Source of the DNA: Candidatus Caldatribacterium sp.
GTDB taxonomy: Bacteria; Atribacterota; Atribacteria; Atribacterales; Caldatribacteriaceae
DNA: 64,000 nucleotides
Assembly (NCBI GenBank): GCA_025060675.1
Contig: JANXBI010000022.1
Coordinates: 25,891 to 89,890, forward strand
Direction of reading: 5' to 3'
Part shown: piece after piece, positions 46,569 through 57,772 of the stretch
How the letters are laid out: every line of letters begins with the position of its first letter
How positions within the stretch are numbered: position 1 is the stretch's first letter
Notes under the pieces: generated by a model
Told to the model about the DNA's origin: nothing
The model's input: the letters and a program-made list of their open reading frames with translations, nothing else
The model's database searches: none
Translations under genes and position numbers: made by a program

Positions 46569-47223
46569 TAGCCTCAGCCACTTCTTTCATGCTCTTTTGC
46601 TTGTTCATGCTGTACCGCTGGATTCGACGATACGCTTCTTCTTCAGTTAGGCCATACTCCTGCATGAGAATGCCCTTGGCCCGCTCGATTTTCTTTCGAC
46701 TCTCAAGCTCCTCCTTAACGAGTTCGCTCTCCATGAGAAGGCGGTGGTTCTCGATGACGATTGCTGCCTGGTTGGCAATTGCTGTGAGAAGCCGAATCTC
46801 CTCCTCGCTGAAATCCCGAGGCTCAGAAGTATAGAGGTTAAGCACTCCGATAACTCTTCCCCGAACAACAAGTGGCAGGCTTACGAGCGAAGCAAGTCCC
46901 TCTTTCTCAGCAATGTCTTTGTTGACGTACCGCGGGTCCTTCTTGACATCGTACACGATAATGGGACGACGTTCCAAGGCAGCAAGACCAGCAATACCCT
47001 CACCGAGGCGAAGCGGAGGCTTCCGGTTGTATGCTTCGCTGACCGATTGCGTAGCCTTCACCTCGAGGAGTTTTTTCTTCTCGTCGAGGAGCATGAGCGA
47101 ACAAATACGCGATCCCATAACTTGGGCGGTAATGGTAACAATGAGGCGGAGGATATCCTCAAAGTAGAGATCTGAGGTTATCAACTCGCTGATTTGCGCC
47201 AAAGCATCGATTTTCTCCTTCAT
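46537..47223 (-). CDS. GAF-ANTAR RNA-binding antiterminator
   Basis: One-component regulator of 228 residues. The GAF domain (about 10-165) includes GEGIAGLAALERRPIIVYDV and LPLVVRGRVIGVLNLY. A short linker leads to an ANTAR domain (about 175-228) with KGILMQEYGLTEEEAYRRIQ and the MNKQKSMKEVAEAI helix. ANTAR proteins bind paired hexaloop hairpins in mRNA leaders to prevent termination. The ATG at 47223 follows AGGTGG. Its target and ligand are unknown. Confidence 0.9.
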   Translation of the reverse strand: MKEKIDALAQISELITSDLYFEDILRLIVTITAQVMGSRICSLMLLDEKKKLLEVKATQSVSEAYNRKPPLRLGEGIAGLAALERRPIIVYDVKKDPRYVNKDIAEKEGLASLVSLPLVVRGRVIGVLNLYTSEPRDFSEEEIRLLTAIANQAAIVIENHRLLMESELVKEELESRKKIERAKGILMQEYGLTEEEAYRRIQRYSMNKQKSMKEVAEAIILAWEMKKK

Positions 47224-47233
47224 GGGTTCCACC

Positions 47234-47242
47234 TGGTATAAT
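47234..47242 (+). promoter_or_regulatory. extended -10 promoter of the phosphohexomutase gene
   Basis: TGGTATAAT (TATAAT at 47237-47242), 58 bases before the start codon. No -35 box is clear. The 50-base leader shows no strong structure. Confidence 0.5.
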
Positions 47243-47299
47243 GAGGGTAAATTTCTTGGTTTTCATTGTACCACTCCTGTCAACAAGCGAGGTGGAATC

Positions 47300-48655
47300 A
47301 TGCCCAGGCTCTTTGGGACCTTTGGTATCCGGCGTATCGCCAACGAAGTTCTTACTCCTGAAATGGCAACAAAGCTTGCCTTGAGCTTTGGAACCTTTAT
47401 CGGGGGAGAAGGTGTGGTCGTAGGACGCGACGCAAGGAAAACAAGCAAGATGCTTTACGATGCCGTAGTTGCCGGACTCCTCTCTGCAGGATGCCAGGTA
47501 ATAGAATTGGAGGTAACAACAACCCCAGCTCTCCAGTGGGCGTGTCGGCAATGGAACATGTGGGGAGCCATGGTTACGGCAAGCCACAACCCTCCAGAGT
47601 GGAACGGCATCAAGTTTATGGAAAAAAGCGGTAAAGGCCTTGACCGGGAAAAGGAGGTGGAGGTCGAAAGGATATTCTTTACCGAGACGTTTCGTCGAGC
47701 ATCGTGGTTTGCTATCCCCCAAGAAACTCGAAAACGCGACATCCGCTTCGATTACATCGCTGCTATCATGTCTCGAGTCGATGTGGAGGCAATCCGCAGA
47801 AGGAATTTCCGAGTTGTGCTCGATTGTGCCAATGGAGCTCCATCCCTTATCACACCTTACCTCCTTTCTGAGATGGGTTGTCACGTCGTGACCTTGAACG
47901 CCCATCCGGATGGAAATTTCCCGGGAAGAAATCCTGAACCTACCCCAGAAAACCTCCAAGACATTATCACCCTCATCCGTTATGGGAATTTCGATCTTGG
48001 CTTTGCTCAAGATGGTGATGGAGACCGCCTCATCGTCATCACCAAAGAGGGTGAGTTTGTGCCCGGAGACCTTAGCGTGAGTCTCGTGGCCCGAGAACTC
48101 GCTGAGCGATCCATTCCTGGCCCCATAGTCACCACCGTTGCCACAACCCATATCCTCCAAGAAATCGCCCGTGCCACGAACCGGGAAGTAATCACTACGG
48201 CGGTGGGTGATCTCGTTGTAGCGAAGGCCCTCCAAGAACATGGGGGGATTTTTGGCTGCGAGGAGAACGGCGGCATGATTTTTCCTGATTTCGTCTGGGG
48301 ACGGGATGGAGCGATGGCTGCAGCGTTCATCCTCCACATTCTCGCAACTCGAGGAAAGCCCTTAAGCGAACTCCTGAGGGAGCTTCCACCCTACTACCAG
48401 GTAAAGCGAAAGGTAACCATCGACCCCGAGAAACGGGATGCCGTGCTTCAAGCGGTCGATGCAAAGACTGCTCGAGAGAAAAACCGCATAACGATCGATG
48501 GCTTTAAGGTCATCTTCGACGATGGAAGCTGGGTGCTCGTCCGACCATCGGGCACAGAACCCCTCATCCGAGTTTTCGCTGAAGCAAAGGACAAGGAGAA
48601 AGCTGAAGCGTTGGTGATAGAGTACTTGAAGCTCATCGAGGAAGCCCAAAAGTGA
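47300..48655 (+). CDS. phosphoglucomutase/phosphomannomutase family
   Basis: Alpha-D-phosphohexomutase of 451 residues. It starts MPRLFGTFGIRRIANEVLTP. The phosphorylated serine is Ser95 in TASHNP, the metal loop DGDGDR is near 237, the sugar loop GCEENGGMIFPDF follows, and the phosphate site is RPSGTEPLIRV. Phosphoglucosamine, mannose and glucose mutases share these motifs, so specificity is open. The ATG at 47300 follows GAGGTGG. The TGA lies inside a perfect palindrome. Confidence 0.93.
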   Translation: MPRLFGTFGIRRIANEVLTPEMATKLALSFGTFIGGEGVVVGRDARKTSKMLYDAVVAGLLSAGCQVIELEVTTTPALQWACRQWNMWGAMVTASHNPPEWNGIKFMEKSGKGLDREKEVEVERIFFTETFRRASWFAIPQETRKRDIRFDYIAAIMSRVDVEAIRRRNFRVVLDCANGAPSLITPYLLSEMGCHVVTLNAHPDGNFPGRNPEPTPENLQDIITLIRYGNFDLGFAQDGDGDRLIVITKEGEFVPGDLSVSLVARELAERSIPGPIVTTVATTHILQEIARATNREVITTAVGDLVVAKALQEHGGIFGCEENGGMIFPDFVWGRDGAMAAAFILHILATRGKPLSELLRELPPYYQVKRKVTIDPEKRDAVLQAVDAKTAREKNRITIDGFKVIFDDGSWVLVRPSGTEPLIRVFAEAKDKEKAEALVIEYLKLIEEAQK

Positions 48656-48675
48656 GCGTACGCTCACTTTTGGGC
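48644..48675. terminator. bidirectional palindromic terminator
   Basis: A perfect 32-base palindrome (two 16-base arms, GCCCAAAAGTGAGCGT and its complement) lies between convergent genes. Each arm carries the last codons and TGA stop of one gene, so both proteins end Ala-Gln-Lys. Runs of T near each arm's end fit factor-independent termination in both directions, though they are only four long. Confidence 0.85.
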
Positions 48676-49314
48676 AACGTACATGAGGTAGTAGGCATTA
48701 TTCTTTCGCTCAAGGCCAATAGTTGTCTCCGGACCATGACCTGGGAAAACCGTCACAACATCCGGAAAACGGGTAAAAATCCGCTCAAGGCTTGCCACAA
48801 GGTCACGAAATGATCCCCCAGGAAGGTCGGTCCGGCCGACCGAACCAAAGAAAAGGGTATCGCCACTGAAAAGCCACATCCTCTGAGGGAAAAAGAGGCA
48901 AATGCTCCCCGGAGTATGACCAGGGGAAGCAAGAACCTCAACCACCGCATCTCCAAAGGTAAAACGCGCGCTCTCCCCTTGGAAGACGAGGTCTGGAACG
49001 GGCGAAACAAAGGGGCGGGAAATTTCTGCGGAGAGGTTCAAGTCCGGACGCGCAAGATACACCAAATCCCCGTCGTGAATAGCCAAAACCGCTGAGGGAA
49101 AAGCACGCTTAAAGAAAGCGTTCCCCCCGATATGGTCGATGTGCCCATGGGTGTTTACGATGTAGGCTAAAGAGAGTCCACGTTCCTCTATCCACCTTTT
49201 GAGCTCTTCCGAGGGACAGGCAGGATCAATAAGCAGAGCTTCCTTCCCATCATGGACCACGTAGGAGTTCGTGGCAAAATCACCAAGGACAAATCGCTCG
49301 AAGGAAAGGTTCAT
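48664..49314 (-). CDS. MBL-fold hydrolase (glyoxalase II-like)
   Basis: Zinc metallo-beta-lactamase-fold protein of 216 residues. The first metal site is [10 protein letters not shown] (55-64). [13 protein letters not shown] and [18 protein letters not shown] supply the further His and Asp ligands, and [12 protein letters not shown] the last His. The short length and GRTDLP segment fit the GloB2/YcbL type. It is the last gene of the 17-gene run and ends in the palindrome. The start overlaps the dtd stop (ATGA). Confidence 0.9.
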   Translation of the reverse strand: MNLSFERFVLGDFATNSYVVHDGKEALLIDPACPSEELKRWIEERGLSLAYIVNTHGHIDHIGGNAFFKRAFPSAVLAIHDGDLVYLARPDLNLSAEISRPFVSPVPDLVFQGESARFTFGDAVVEVLASPGHTPGSICLFFPQRMWLFSGDTLFFGSVGRTDLPGGSFRDLVASLERIFTRFPDVVTVFPGHGPETTIGLERKNNAYYLMYVAQK

Positions 49315-49766
49315 CGTCTCCTCCTTTCTTTGCTCTCAAGAAGAATGGTTACCGGACCATCATTCACGAGTTCCACAGCCATAAAAGCACCAAAAATGCC
49401 ACTTACCACCGGCACACCTTCGTTCCTGAGGCGACGTATGAGCTCCTCATAGTAGTACCTGGCCATATCAGGAGGTGCCGCTTCATCAAAACTCGGTCGC
49501 AGGCCTCGGCGACAATCCCCGTAGAGCGTAAACTGAGACACACAGAGAATTGCTCCACCCACATCGAGGACACTCAGGTTCATCTTCCCCTCCCCGTCCT
49601 CAAAAATCCGAAGGCGGGGGATCTTCCACACCATGAATTCCAGGTCCTTCTCGTCATCGTCCTTACCAACACCAAGGAAAACAAGCAATCCCCTATCAAT
49701 AGCTCCGACAATCTTCCCATCCACAGAGACCGAAGCCTTCCGCACGCGTTGCACAACTGCCCTCAT
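49311..49766 (-). CDS. dtd: D-aminoacyl-tRNA deacylase
   Basis: Proofreads D-amino acids and glycine from mischarged tRNA. The 151-residue protein starts [17 protein letters not shown], with the [17 protein letters not shown] catalytic block and the Gly/cis-Pro motif near [13 protein letters not shown]. The length is typical. It overlaps rel by four bases and the MBL gene by four. Rel followed by dtd is a frequent bacterial order. Confidence 0.95.
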   Translation of the reverse strand: MRAVVQRVRKASVSVDGKIVGAIDRGLLVFLGVGKDDDEKDLEFMVWKIPRLRIFEDGEGKMNLSVLDVGGAILCVSQFTLYGDCRRGLRPSFDEAAPPDMARYYYEELIRRLRNEGVPVVSGIFGAFMAVELVNDGPVTILLESKERRRR

Positions 49767-51958
49767 CGCCCGGAGAAAATGCCTCCTCTCTTAACACTCT
49801 GGACGTTTGGGACTTTACGGATTTCCTTGAAAACTCCTTCGAGTTCTTCGCGATTCCTTACCTCCACCACAAGGTGGATGTGCGCCAGGTCGCCAACCGT
49901 GTGTGCTCGGACAGCCTTGATTTCCACCTGACAGTTGGCAATGGCTCCGGAAACATCGGCAAGGAGTTTGGGCCGATCAAGGGCCTCAACGACAACACCC
50001 GCATGGAACCGTCCTTCAAGACCTTCCACCCATGCAGCCTCAAGGAGACGGTCGGCACTCTGGGAGAGGACTGCCAAGTTCGCGCAGTTTCTACGATGCA
50101 CTGCTATACCCTTCCCCTGGGTTACAAAAGCCACAATGTCATCCCCAGGAACAGGGGCGCAGCAACGGGCCAATCGCACGACGAGATTGGACACACCCTG
50201 AACGAGAACACTCTCTTCCTCCCGTAAGGGACGGATGATTCCGGATTTTTTCTTCTCTTGAAGACGTCGACGAATGGTGTAGGGGACAATTCGGTTCACA
50301 ACGTGCCTGGCGCTGTAGCGACCTTCTCCAATGGCCACATAGAGATCCTCGACGTCTTTCAAGCGTTCCTTCTCCAGGAAAACGTTAAGATTTTCAGCAA
50401 CCACGACGTTCTCCTCAGGGGTAAGGGAGTACTTTTCCATTTCCCTGACAAAGAGTTCCCTTCCCCGCTCCCGGTTCATCTCCTGGTTCTTCTTGCGGAG
50501 GAATGCTCGGATCTTACTCCGGGCAGAGGGAGTCTTGGCAATTTTCAGCCAATCGGCACTCGGACCGGAAGAAGACCGAGAAGTGATGATTTCCACGATA
50601 TCTCCGCTTTTGAGTTCGTAATCCAGAGGAACCATTTTTTTGTTGACTCGCGCCCCAACACAGGTATTCCCAACTTCGGTGTGAATGAGATACGCAAAGT
50701 CAATGGGTGTGGACCCTTTAGGAAGCTTCTTGAGATCACCCTTAGGAGTGAACACGTAGACCTCATCGTCGAAGAGGCTAATCTTTAAGCTCTCCATGAA
50801 CTCTCGAGTGCTTTTCAAGTCCTGCTGCCACTCGAGGATTTGTCGAAGCCAGGCCATCCGTTCATCGAAACCATTATCTCTCTCACCCACCCTACCCTCC
50901 TTGTACTTCCAGTGGGCAGCAATGCCATACTCCGCCACCTGGTGCATATCCCACGTCCGGATCTGCACCTCCATAGGGAGCCCCTTGGGGCCGATGACCG
51001 TGGTGTGAAGCGATTGGTACATGTTTGACTTAGGGACCGCAATGTAATCTTTGAAACGTCCCTCTATAGGATTCCAGAGGGAATGGACGATGCCCAAAAC
51101 GGCGTAACATTCATCCACCGTTCGCACAATGACCCGAAGAGCAATAAGGTCAGGAAGATCCTCAAGGTTGAGGTTCTGGCGACGGAGTTTGTTGTAGATA
51201 CTGTAGATGTGCTTGAAGCGACTCTGAATTTCCCCCTCAATACCCGCCCGCTCAAGACGTACAGCAAGCTGTCGTTTGGCCTCCTCAATTTGCGCCTCCC
51301 GTTCTGCCTTAAGGCGCTCAACCCCCCGCTGAATAGCACAGTATGCCTCAGGATCAAGGAAAAAGAGCGAAAGGTTCTCAAGCTCCACCTGGATAGCGTA
51401 CATGCCAAGGCGGTGAGCTATAGGAGCAAAAATTTCCAGGGTTTCCCGAGCAATTTCCTCCTTCTTCTGCCGATTTTGGTATTTGAGGGTGCGCATGTTA
51501 TGGAGCCGATCAGCGAGTTTAATGATGATGACCCGAACATCCTCTGCCATGGCGACGAAAAGACGTCGATAGTTCTCTACCTGCGTTTCCTCCTTTGAGG
51601 AGTAGGAGAAGCCCACGTTCAGCTTCGTTACCCCTTGAACGAGGTTGGTGACCTCCTTCCCGAATTCACGTTCGAGGTCCTCCGACGTCACACCTTTGGC
51701 ATCCTCAAGGACATCATGGAGGAGCGCGGCGGCAACGGTCGCCTCATCCATACGGAGATCAGCAACAATGTGAGCCACAGCAAGGGGATGGACAAAAAAA
51801 GGCTCTCCTGAGAGCCTCGTTTGACCTGCGTGAGCTTGCAACGCAAAAACATACGCTCGGGAAACCAGGTCCCGATCGAATTCAGGATGGTACGAGGAGA
51901 TTTTCGCAAGTAGGGTCTCAAGACCCTCCTTATCCTCTACCCCACCTGATTCATGCAT
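49763..51958 (-). CDS. rel: bifunctional (p)ppGpp synthetase/hydrolase Rel
   Basis: Stringent-response enzyme of 731 residues. The HD hydrolase domain carries [22 protein letters not shown] and [12 protein letters not shown]. The synthetase domain has [13 protein letters not shown] and [21 protein letters not shown] domain ([21 protein letters not shown]) and a C-terminal ACT domain follow. The hydrolase motifs look intact, so it is probably bifunctional. The ATG at 51958 follows GAGGTGGG, eight bases after the apt stop. Confidence 0.94.
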   Translation of the reverse strand: MHESGGVEDKEGLETLLAKISSYHPEFDRDLVSRAYVFALQAHAGQTRLSGEPFFVHPLAVAHIVADLRMDEATVAAALLHDVLEDAKGVTSEDLEREFGKEVTNLVQGVTKLNVGFSYSSKEETQVENYRRLFVAMAEDVRVIIIKLADRLHNMRTLKYQNRQKKEEIARETLEIFAPIAHRLGMYAIQVELENLSLFFLDPEAYCAIQRGVERLKAEREAQIEEAKRQLAVRLERAGIEGEIQSRFKHIYSIYNKLRRQNLNLEDLPDLIALRVIVRTVDECYAVLGIVHSLWNPIEGRFKDYIAVPKSNMYQSLHTTVIGPKGLPMEVQIRTWDMHQVAEYGIAAHWKYKEGRVGERDNGFDERMAWLRQILEWQQDLKSTREFMESLKISLFDDEVYVFTPKGDLKKLPKGSTPIDFAYLIHTEVGNTCVGARVNKKMVPLDYELKSGDIVEIITSRSSSGPSADWLKIAKTPSARSKIRAFLRKKNQEMNRERGRELFVREMEKYSLTPEENVVVAENLNVFLEKERLKDVEDLYVAIGEGRYSARHVVNRIVPYTIRRRLQEKKKSGIIRPLREEESVLVQGVSNLVVRLARCCAPVPGDDIVAFVTQGKGIAVHRRNCANLAVLSQSADRLLEAAWVEGLEGRFHAGVVVEALDRPKLLADVSGAIANCQVEIKAVRAHTVGDLAHIHLVVEVRNREELEGVFKEIRKVPNVQSVKRGGIFSGR

Positions 51959-51965
51959 CCCACCT

Positions 51966-52478
51966 CTACAACTTGATAAGCGAAACGACTGGATACTTTG
52001 CGAGTCGTTCCCTCCCTCGGAGCGCCTCGAGTTCTATAACAAAACCAATACCCACGATATTTCCCCCAAGCTCTTCAACCATCTCGCACACCGCCTTCGT
52101 CGTCCCCCCGGTTGCTAGGAGATCATCGACAATCACCACTCGTTGTCCAACCTCAATAGCGTCTCGATGGATTTCCAAGGTCGCTGATCCGTATTCAAGC
52201 TGGTACGTCTTTGACAGCGTCGCAGCGGGAAGCTTCCCTTTTTTCCGCACTGGGACAAAGCCGCAGGCAAGAAGGTAGGCAATCGGTGCTCCCACAATGA
52301 ATCCCCGAGCCTCGATGCCTACGATGAGGTCAGGATTTGCCGGACGAAGCGCATCGGCAAGGCGCTCGACGGCCTCACGAAATGCCTCTTTTCTCTTAAG
52401 AAGCGTCGTAATATCCTTGAATTGAATCCCTGGAGTGGGAAAATCAGGAATATTGCGAATATACTGAGCAAGATCCAC
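51966..52478 (-). CDS. apt: adenine phosphoribosyltransferase
   Basis: Salvages adenine to AMP using PRPP. The 170-residue protein has [15 protein letters not shown] at the start, [17 protein letters not shown], and the PRPP loop [16 protein letters not shown]. The GTG at 52478 is 11 bases after a GGAGG site. Its place between recJ and rel matches many Firmicutes and related genomes. Confidence 0.95.
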   Translation of the reverse strand: MDLAQYIRNIPDFPTPGIQFKDITTLLKRKEAFREAVERLADALRPANPDLIVGIEARGFIVGAPIAYLLACGFVPVRKKGKLPAATLSKTYQLEYGSATLEIHRDAIEVGQRVVIVDDLLATGGTTKAVCEMVEELGGNIVGIGFVIELEALRGRERLAKYPVVSLIKL

Positions 52479-52494
52479 GTGACATTCAACCTCC

Positions 52495-54192
52495 TCACTT
52501 TTTCACTCTCCAGTCGTGCACCTTGAGATAGAAGGAGTTTTCCGCACCGTTTTGCACCTCAAAGGCAAAATCCGCAAGAGACCCTCCGTACAGCTCTTCC
52601 TCTCTCCCTTTCCCCTCAAAAACCACCGCCTCCTGGTATTCCTTACCCTGGCGAAGGAGAAGACGGAGGTGGTTCCTTCCACGACCCCATGTCCAGCGCC
52701 GCTCAAGCACTACGTTCAGCGTTGCCAAAAGGGGGTTAGGGTTTTTCTCCCCAAAAGGTTTCAGCCGCTCCCAAAAGGAAAGAAAGCGTTCATCAAGATC
52801 CCTCAAACCCACAAGCGCGTCAACCACAAGCCCCCGGAAAGCGAGACACTCTCGTATCGTCCGAGAAAAACGTTCGTTAAGGCGCTTCCGGAGAGATGGC
52901 ACATGCTCTGCGTGAATTCGCAAACCCACAGCCATCTCATGGCCTCCAAACCGAAGGAGCAGCGGAGAACACTCTTCAAGCGCCTTAAGGAGATGGAACC
53001 CTTCTATACTCCGCCCTGAACCTATGGCTATGCCGTTGTGCTCTCCAAGGACGATAACCGGACGTCCGAGATTTTCGCTGAGACGAGAAGCCACAATGCC
53101 CAAAACTCCAATGTTCCAACCTTTCCCTGAGAGGACAACCACCGCGTCTTCGAGAAGAAGCCGCTTCTCCGGATCCCCAAGAATATCCATAAGTACCCGC
53201 TCTTCCTCTTCCTGCCGTCGGCTATTGAGACGATTCAAGCACCGTGCATAGGCCAAAGCTTCCCCAGGATGGTCAGAGAGCAAAAGATCAAGAGCAATCT
53301 TTGGATGGGCTACCCGACCCGCTGCATTCACTCGCGGAACAAGAATAAACCCCACTTCCTCAGTATCAACGGAACGCCCAGCAATCCCCGCGGCCTCGCA
53401 AAGGGCGCGCATCGGTAAGGAGGGATTCTCGTTGAGCATCTTCAAACCATACTTCACAATGGCGCGATTCTCACGAAGAAGAGGCACCACATCCCCTATA
53501 GTTCCAAGACAGGCAAAATCAAGGTACTCCTCCGCCGGGTCTTGGGACAACCCAAGACGTAACGCCAAAGCCCGGACGAAAAGGAGCGCAAGACCTGCCC
53601 CAGAGAGAAAGGAAACCATTGTGCCTCCAAAATCCCAGGTACTGACCAGAGCATCAGCCTCAGGAAGAGATGAGGGATCGGGGAAATGGTGATCGAGGAT
53701 AACAAGCCGAGCACCACGCTCCTTCAAAAGGCGCGCCCCCGTAACATCCCTTATGCCACAATCAACCGTGATGACAAGGAGAGGAACCGACCACTCAGCG
53801 ATGATACGACGTGCCGCTTCCTGTGTGAGACCATAACCTTCCACAAAACGGCTCGGGATGTATACCGCAACGTTAGCGGCAAGGCGCCGCAAAAATCGTA
53901 CCAGAATAGCCGAAGCCGCAAGTCCATCAGCATCATAGTCACCAAAAACGAGAATCTGCACACCCTCACGGAGAGCCTGCTCTACGCAAGAAACCGCCTC
54001 GGAGAGCCCTGGAAGGTCAAAAAGCGCATCCAACACCTTAAGGGAAGGGTGGAGGAAACGCCTCCCCTCTTCAGGGGCGGTGATACCCCGGTTAAGAAGG
54101 ATACGAGCAGCTACCGGGGGAAGAGAGAGTTCTTCCGTGAGGCGACGAAGGTATGCCTCGTTAACCTTTCGGATTTGCCATCGCCTCTCCAA
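52495..54192 (-). CDS. recJ: single-stranded-DNA exonuclease RecJ
   Basis: 5'-3' ssDNA exonuclease of repair and recombination, 565 residues. The DHH domain carries [27 protein letters not shown] and ILDHHFPDP. The DHHA1 region has [16 protein letters not shown] and [16 protein letters not shown] chose TTG at 54192 because it follows GGAGG by eight bases and sits just after the secF stop; the longer open frame lies within secF. RecJ here neighbours ruvCAB within the same long operon. Confidence 0.93.
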   Translation of the reverse strand: MERRWQIRKVNEAYLRRLTEELSLPPVAARILLNRGITAPEEGRRFLHPSLKVLDALFDLPGLSEAVSCVEQALREGVQILVFGDYDADGLAASAILVRFLRRLAANVAVYIPSRFVEGYGLTQEAARRIIAEWSVPLLVITVDCGIRDVTGARLLKERGARLVILDHHFPDPSSLPEADALVSTWDFGGTMVSFLSGAGLALLFVRALALRLGLSQDPAEEYLDFACLGTIGDVVPLLRENRAIVKYGLKMLNENPSLPMRALCEAAGIAGRSVDTEEVGFILVPRVNAAGRVAHPKIALDLLLSDHPGEALAYARCLNRLNSRRQEEEERVLMDILGDPEKRLLLEDAVVVLSGKGWNIGVLGIVASRLSENLGRPVIVLGEHNGIAIGSGRSIEGFHLLKALEECSPLLLRFGGHEMAVGLRIHAEHVPSLRKRLNERFSRTIRECLAFRGLVVDALVGLRDLDERFLSFWERLKPFGEKNPNPLLATLNVVLERRWTWGRGRNHLRLLLRQGKEYQEAVVFEGKGREEELYGGSLADFAFEVQNGAENSFYLKVHDWRVKK

Positions 54193-54197
54193 GTGCC

Positions 54198-55079
54198 CTA
54201 CCTCCGGCGGGGTCGTCGTCTCTCCCAATCGACCCACAGCGCACTCACCACGAAAATCGAAGAGTATGTCCCCACAAGGAGTCCGACAAGGATCGCCAAC
54301 GCAAAGTCTTGAAGCATCTTCCCTCCGAAAAAGTACAGCGCAATAACGGGCAAGGCAGTAGTCAGTGCCGTGTTGATGGTTCGGGAAAGGGTCTCGTTAA
54401 TGCTACGGTTCACGACTTCTTCAAGGCTCTCATTGCGTCTTGCTCCCACCAAGTTCTCTCGAACCCGATCCATCACGACAATGGAGTCGTTGATTGAGTA
54501 TCCAAGAATAGTCAAAACTGCAGCAAGGATGGGGATGGTGAACTCCTTCTGGAGGAGAGAGACCGTCCCAATAACGATAAAACCATCGTGAGCCAGAGCA
54601 AGAATAGCGGTGACCGCAGGGCGGAACTCAAAACGGAACGCTACATACACAAGTATTCCCCCAATAGCCACGAGGAGGGCAACAATCCCCATACGCCGCA
54701 GGTCTGCCCCAACCGCGGGTCCCACATCCTCAATACGGAGGAGTTCTGCAACACCAAACTGCTCCCTCAAAAGAGCGGTGAGACGACTTTGGTCTTCTTG
54801 GGAAAGCTTAGGGGTACGGATGACCACTTCCGTTGGAGAAAACCTCTGAATGACACTTTTTTCAAGCTTCATTGTGCCAAGGACTCGACGAAGTTCCTCA
54901 GTTGTGACTTCCCGGGAAAAGCGAAACTGCAAGAGCGTTCCTCCCGCAAAATCTATGCCATAGTTCAAACCCCGAAGAGTAATACTCCCAAGACTCAACG
55001 CCACAAGCGCCAAAGACACGACATAGGCGAATCTTCGAACCCCCATGAAATTGATATGTGTGCCTTTGATGAATTCCAT
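54198..55079 (-). CDS. secF: protein translocase subunit SecF
   Basis: Membrane partner of SecD that uses the ion gradient to complete secretion. The 293-residue protein has six helices. LNYGIDFAGGTLLQF is the conserved periplasmic entry, AVLTILGYSINDSIVVMDRVREN the helix-4 signature, and RSINETLSRTINTALTT follows. It starts 13 bases after secD. Confidence 0.95.
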   Translation of the reverse strand: MEFIKGTHINFMGVRRFAYVVSLALVALSLGSITLRGLNYGIDFAGGTLLQFRFSREVTTEELRRVLGTMKLEKSVIQRFSPTEVVIRTPKLSQEDQSRLTALLREQFGVAELLRIEDVGPAVGADLRRMGIVALLVAIGGILVYVAFRFEFRPAVTAILALAHDGFIVIGTVSLLQKEFTIPILAAVLTILGYSINDSIVVMDRVRENLVGARRNESLEEVVNRSINETLSRTINTALTTALPVIALYFFGGKMLQDFALAILVGLLVGTYSSIFVVSALWVDWERRRPRRR

Positions 55080-55092
55080 GTTCTGTCCTCCC

Positions 55093-56280
55093 CTATGCGC
55101 GCATCTTCAGACGATCTGCAAAGAGATCCACGAAAACCCGACTTACCCAAACCCCCGTGAACATGCTGCAGAGAATACCAAGGCTTAAGGTAACCCCAAA
55201 CCCTTTAATCGGCCCAGAACCAAGAGAAAAGAGCAGCACCGCTGCAATGAGCGTGGTGATATTAGCGTCAAGAATAGTTCGAAAAGCTTTCTGGAAACCC
55301 GCGTCAATGGAAGCCCGCCAGGTCTTCCCCGAACGGAACTCCTCTTTAATCCGCTCAAAAATGAGAACGTTGGCGTCCACCGCCATGCCCACAGTAAGCA
55401 CAAACCCTGCAATTCCCGGAAGCGTAAGCGTGGCCCTAAGCCCGATAAAGATTGCAAAGAAAAAGAGAACGAAACACAAAAGCGCAAGATCCGCCAGAAG
55501 CCCAAAAGACCCGTAATACAAAACCATAAAAGCAAGAACAAGGATAACCCCGATGACCGCCGCACGAAGTCCTGCCCGTACCGAGTCCTTTCCAAGAGTT
55601 GGTTCTACCGAGCGATTCTCAATAACCTCCACCTTCACAGGAAGCGCTCCCGCACGGAGGAGAATAGCGAGATTTTGCGCTTCTTCAAGGGTGAACCGCC
55701 CAGTGATCTGCGCTTCCCCTCCTGGAATAGGCTCCTGCACAACGGGATTTGAAATGAGCTTACCGTCAAGGTAAATCCCAAGAGGCTTTCCCACGTTGGC
55801 AGTTGTCGCCTGGGCAAAGAGTTTTGCCCCTTCGCTATCAAAGGATATGGCCACAACCGGCCGACCAAGACGGTCAAACTGCACCTGTGCGTTCTTTAGG
55901 TGTGCTCCAGTAAGGAGGGTCTGCCCAGTCTCATCCTTAAACTCAAGGAGTGCCGTCTTCCCAATGATCTCCACCGCTCGCTGTGGATCCGTAACTCCAG
56001 GGAGCTGCACAAGTACCCGCCGTTCACCTTGTCGAGCAATCACCGGTTCTGCAACCCCAAGCTGGTCTATGCGATTCCGAATGATTTCCACAACCCGCCG
56101 CACCGCGTCCTCATCAACCGGTGCTTCAGGAGTGTCTACACACTCAAGGAGAATGTGGGATCCTCCTCGAAGATCAAGCCCAAGACGAATGCGGTCCTGA
56201 ACCGGAAACACGACGACAAGCGACACCCCGACGAGGCCAAGCACAACGAGGAGCCGCCACGGAAGCAATCGACGTTTCAT
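55093..56280 (-). CDS. secD: protein translocase subunit SecD
   Basis: The 395-residue protein has the N-terminal helix, LGLDLRGGSHILLE, a periplasmic P1 region (VRRVVEIIRNRIDQLGVAEP, VQLPGVTDPQRA), and a C-terminal five-helix bundle with VLTVGMAVDANVLIFERIKEE. The length matches compact thermophile SecD proteins. ATG at 56280 is preferred over the TTG just before it; GGAGGG lies upstream. Order yajC-secD-secF is standard. Confidence 0.95.
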   Translation of the reverse strand: MKRRLLPWRLLVVLGLVGVSLVVVFPVQDRIRLGLDLRGGSHILLECVDTPEAPVDEDAVRRVVEIIRNRIDQLGVAEPVIARQGERRVLVQLPGVTDPQRAVEIIGKTALLEFKDETGQTLLTGAHLKNAQVQFDRLGRPVVAISFDSEGAKLFAQATTANVGKPLGIYLDGKLISNPVVQEPIPGGEAQITGRFTLEEAQNLAILLRAGALPVKVEVIENRSVEPTLGKDSVRAGLRAAVIGVILVLAFMVLYYGSFGLLADLALLCFVLFFFAIFIGLRATLTLPGIAGFVLTVGMAVDANVLIFERIKEEFRSGKTWRASIDAGFQKAFRTILDANITTLIAAVLLFSLGSGPIKGFGVTLSLGILCSMFTGVWVSRVFVDLFADRLKMRA

Positions 56281-56305
56281 CAACGACCCTCCTCTTTCTC
56301 ACGAA

Positions 56306-56638
56306 CTATTTCTTCGAAGCAATGGCCGTCTTCGAGAATCGGATGCGAACGTCCTTGGCAACCTCAAGAACCACCTCATCCTCATCGACCTGGGTTACAA
56401 CGCCGTGGATGCCTCCTATAGTGATCACCCGATCTCCTTTCTTCAAACTCTTCCAGAGTTCTTGCTGAGCACGCTGACGTTGCTGCTGCGGCCGAATGAG
56501 GAGGAAATAGAAGATAGCGATGATGAAAATGAGGGGAAGAAGCTGGGCAAAAACGTTCGGCGCAGCCTGTGGAGAAGAAGGGAGAGGAGACGAAGCCACT
56601 TCTTGTGCAGCGTAAGCTACAGAAACGAGAAAGCTCAC
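56306..56638 (-). CDS. yajC: preprotein translocase subunit YajC
   Basis: Small membrane protein of 110 residues associated with SecDF. One hydrophobic helix (QLLPLIFIIAIFYFLLIRP) follows a Pro/Ser-rich N-terminus, then the family core QELWKSLKKGDRVITIGGIHG. The N-terminal MSFLVSVAYAAQ resembles a signal or second helix. The start is GTG, directly after the tgt stop. Confidence 0.93.
   Translation of the reverse strand: MSFLVSVAYAAQEVASSPLPSSPQAAPNVFAQLLPLIFIIAIFYFLLIRPQQQRQRAQQELWKSLKKGDRVITIGGIHGVVTQVDEDEVVLEVAKDVRIRFSKTAIASKK

Positions 56639-57772
<1,134 letters not shown>

Noticed and set aside
47159..48337. Long open frame on the minus strand (about 390 codons) opposite the phosphohexomutase gene
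   Set aside because: It is antisense to a strongly conserved gene, has no family motifs, no ribosome site and a composition like reversed codons.
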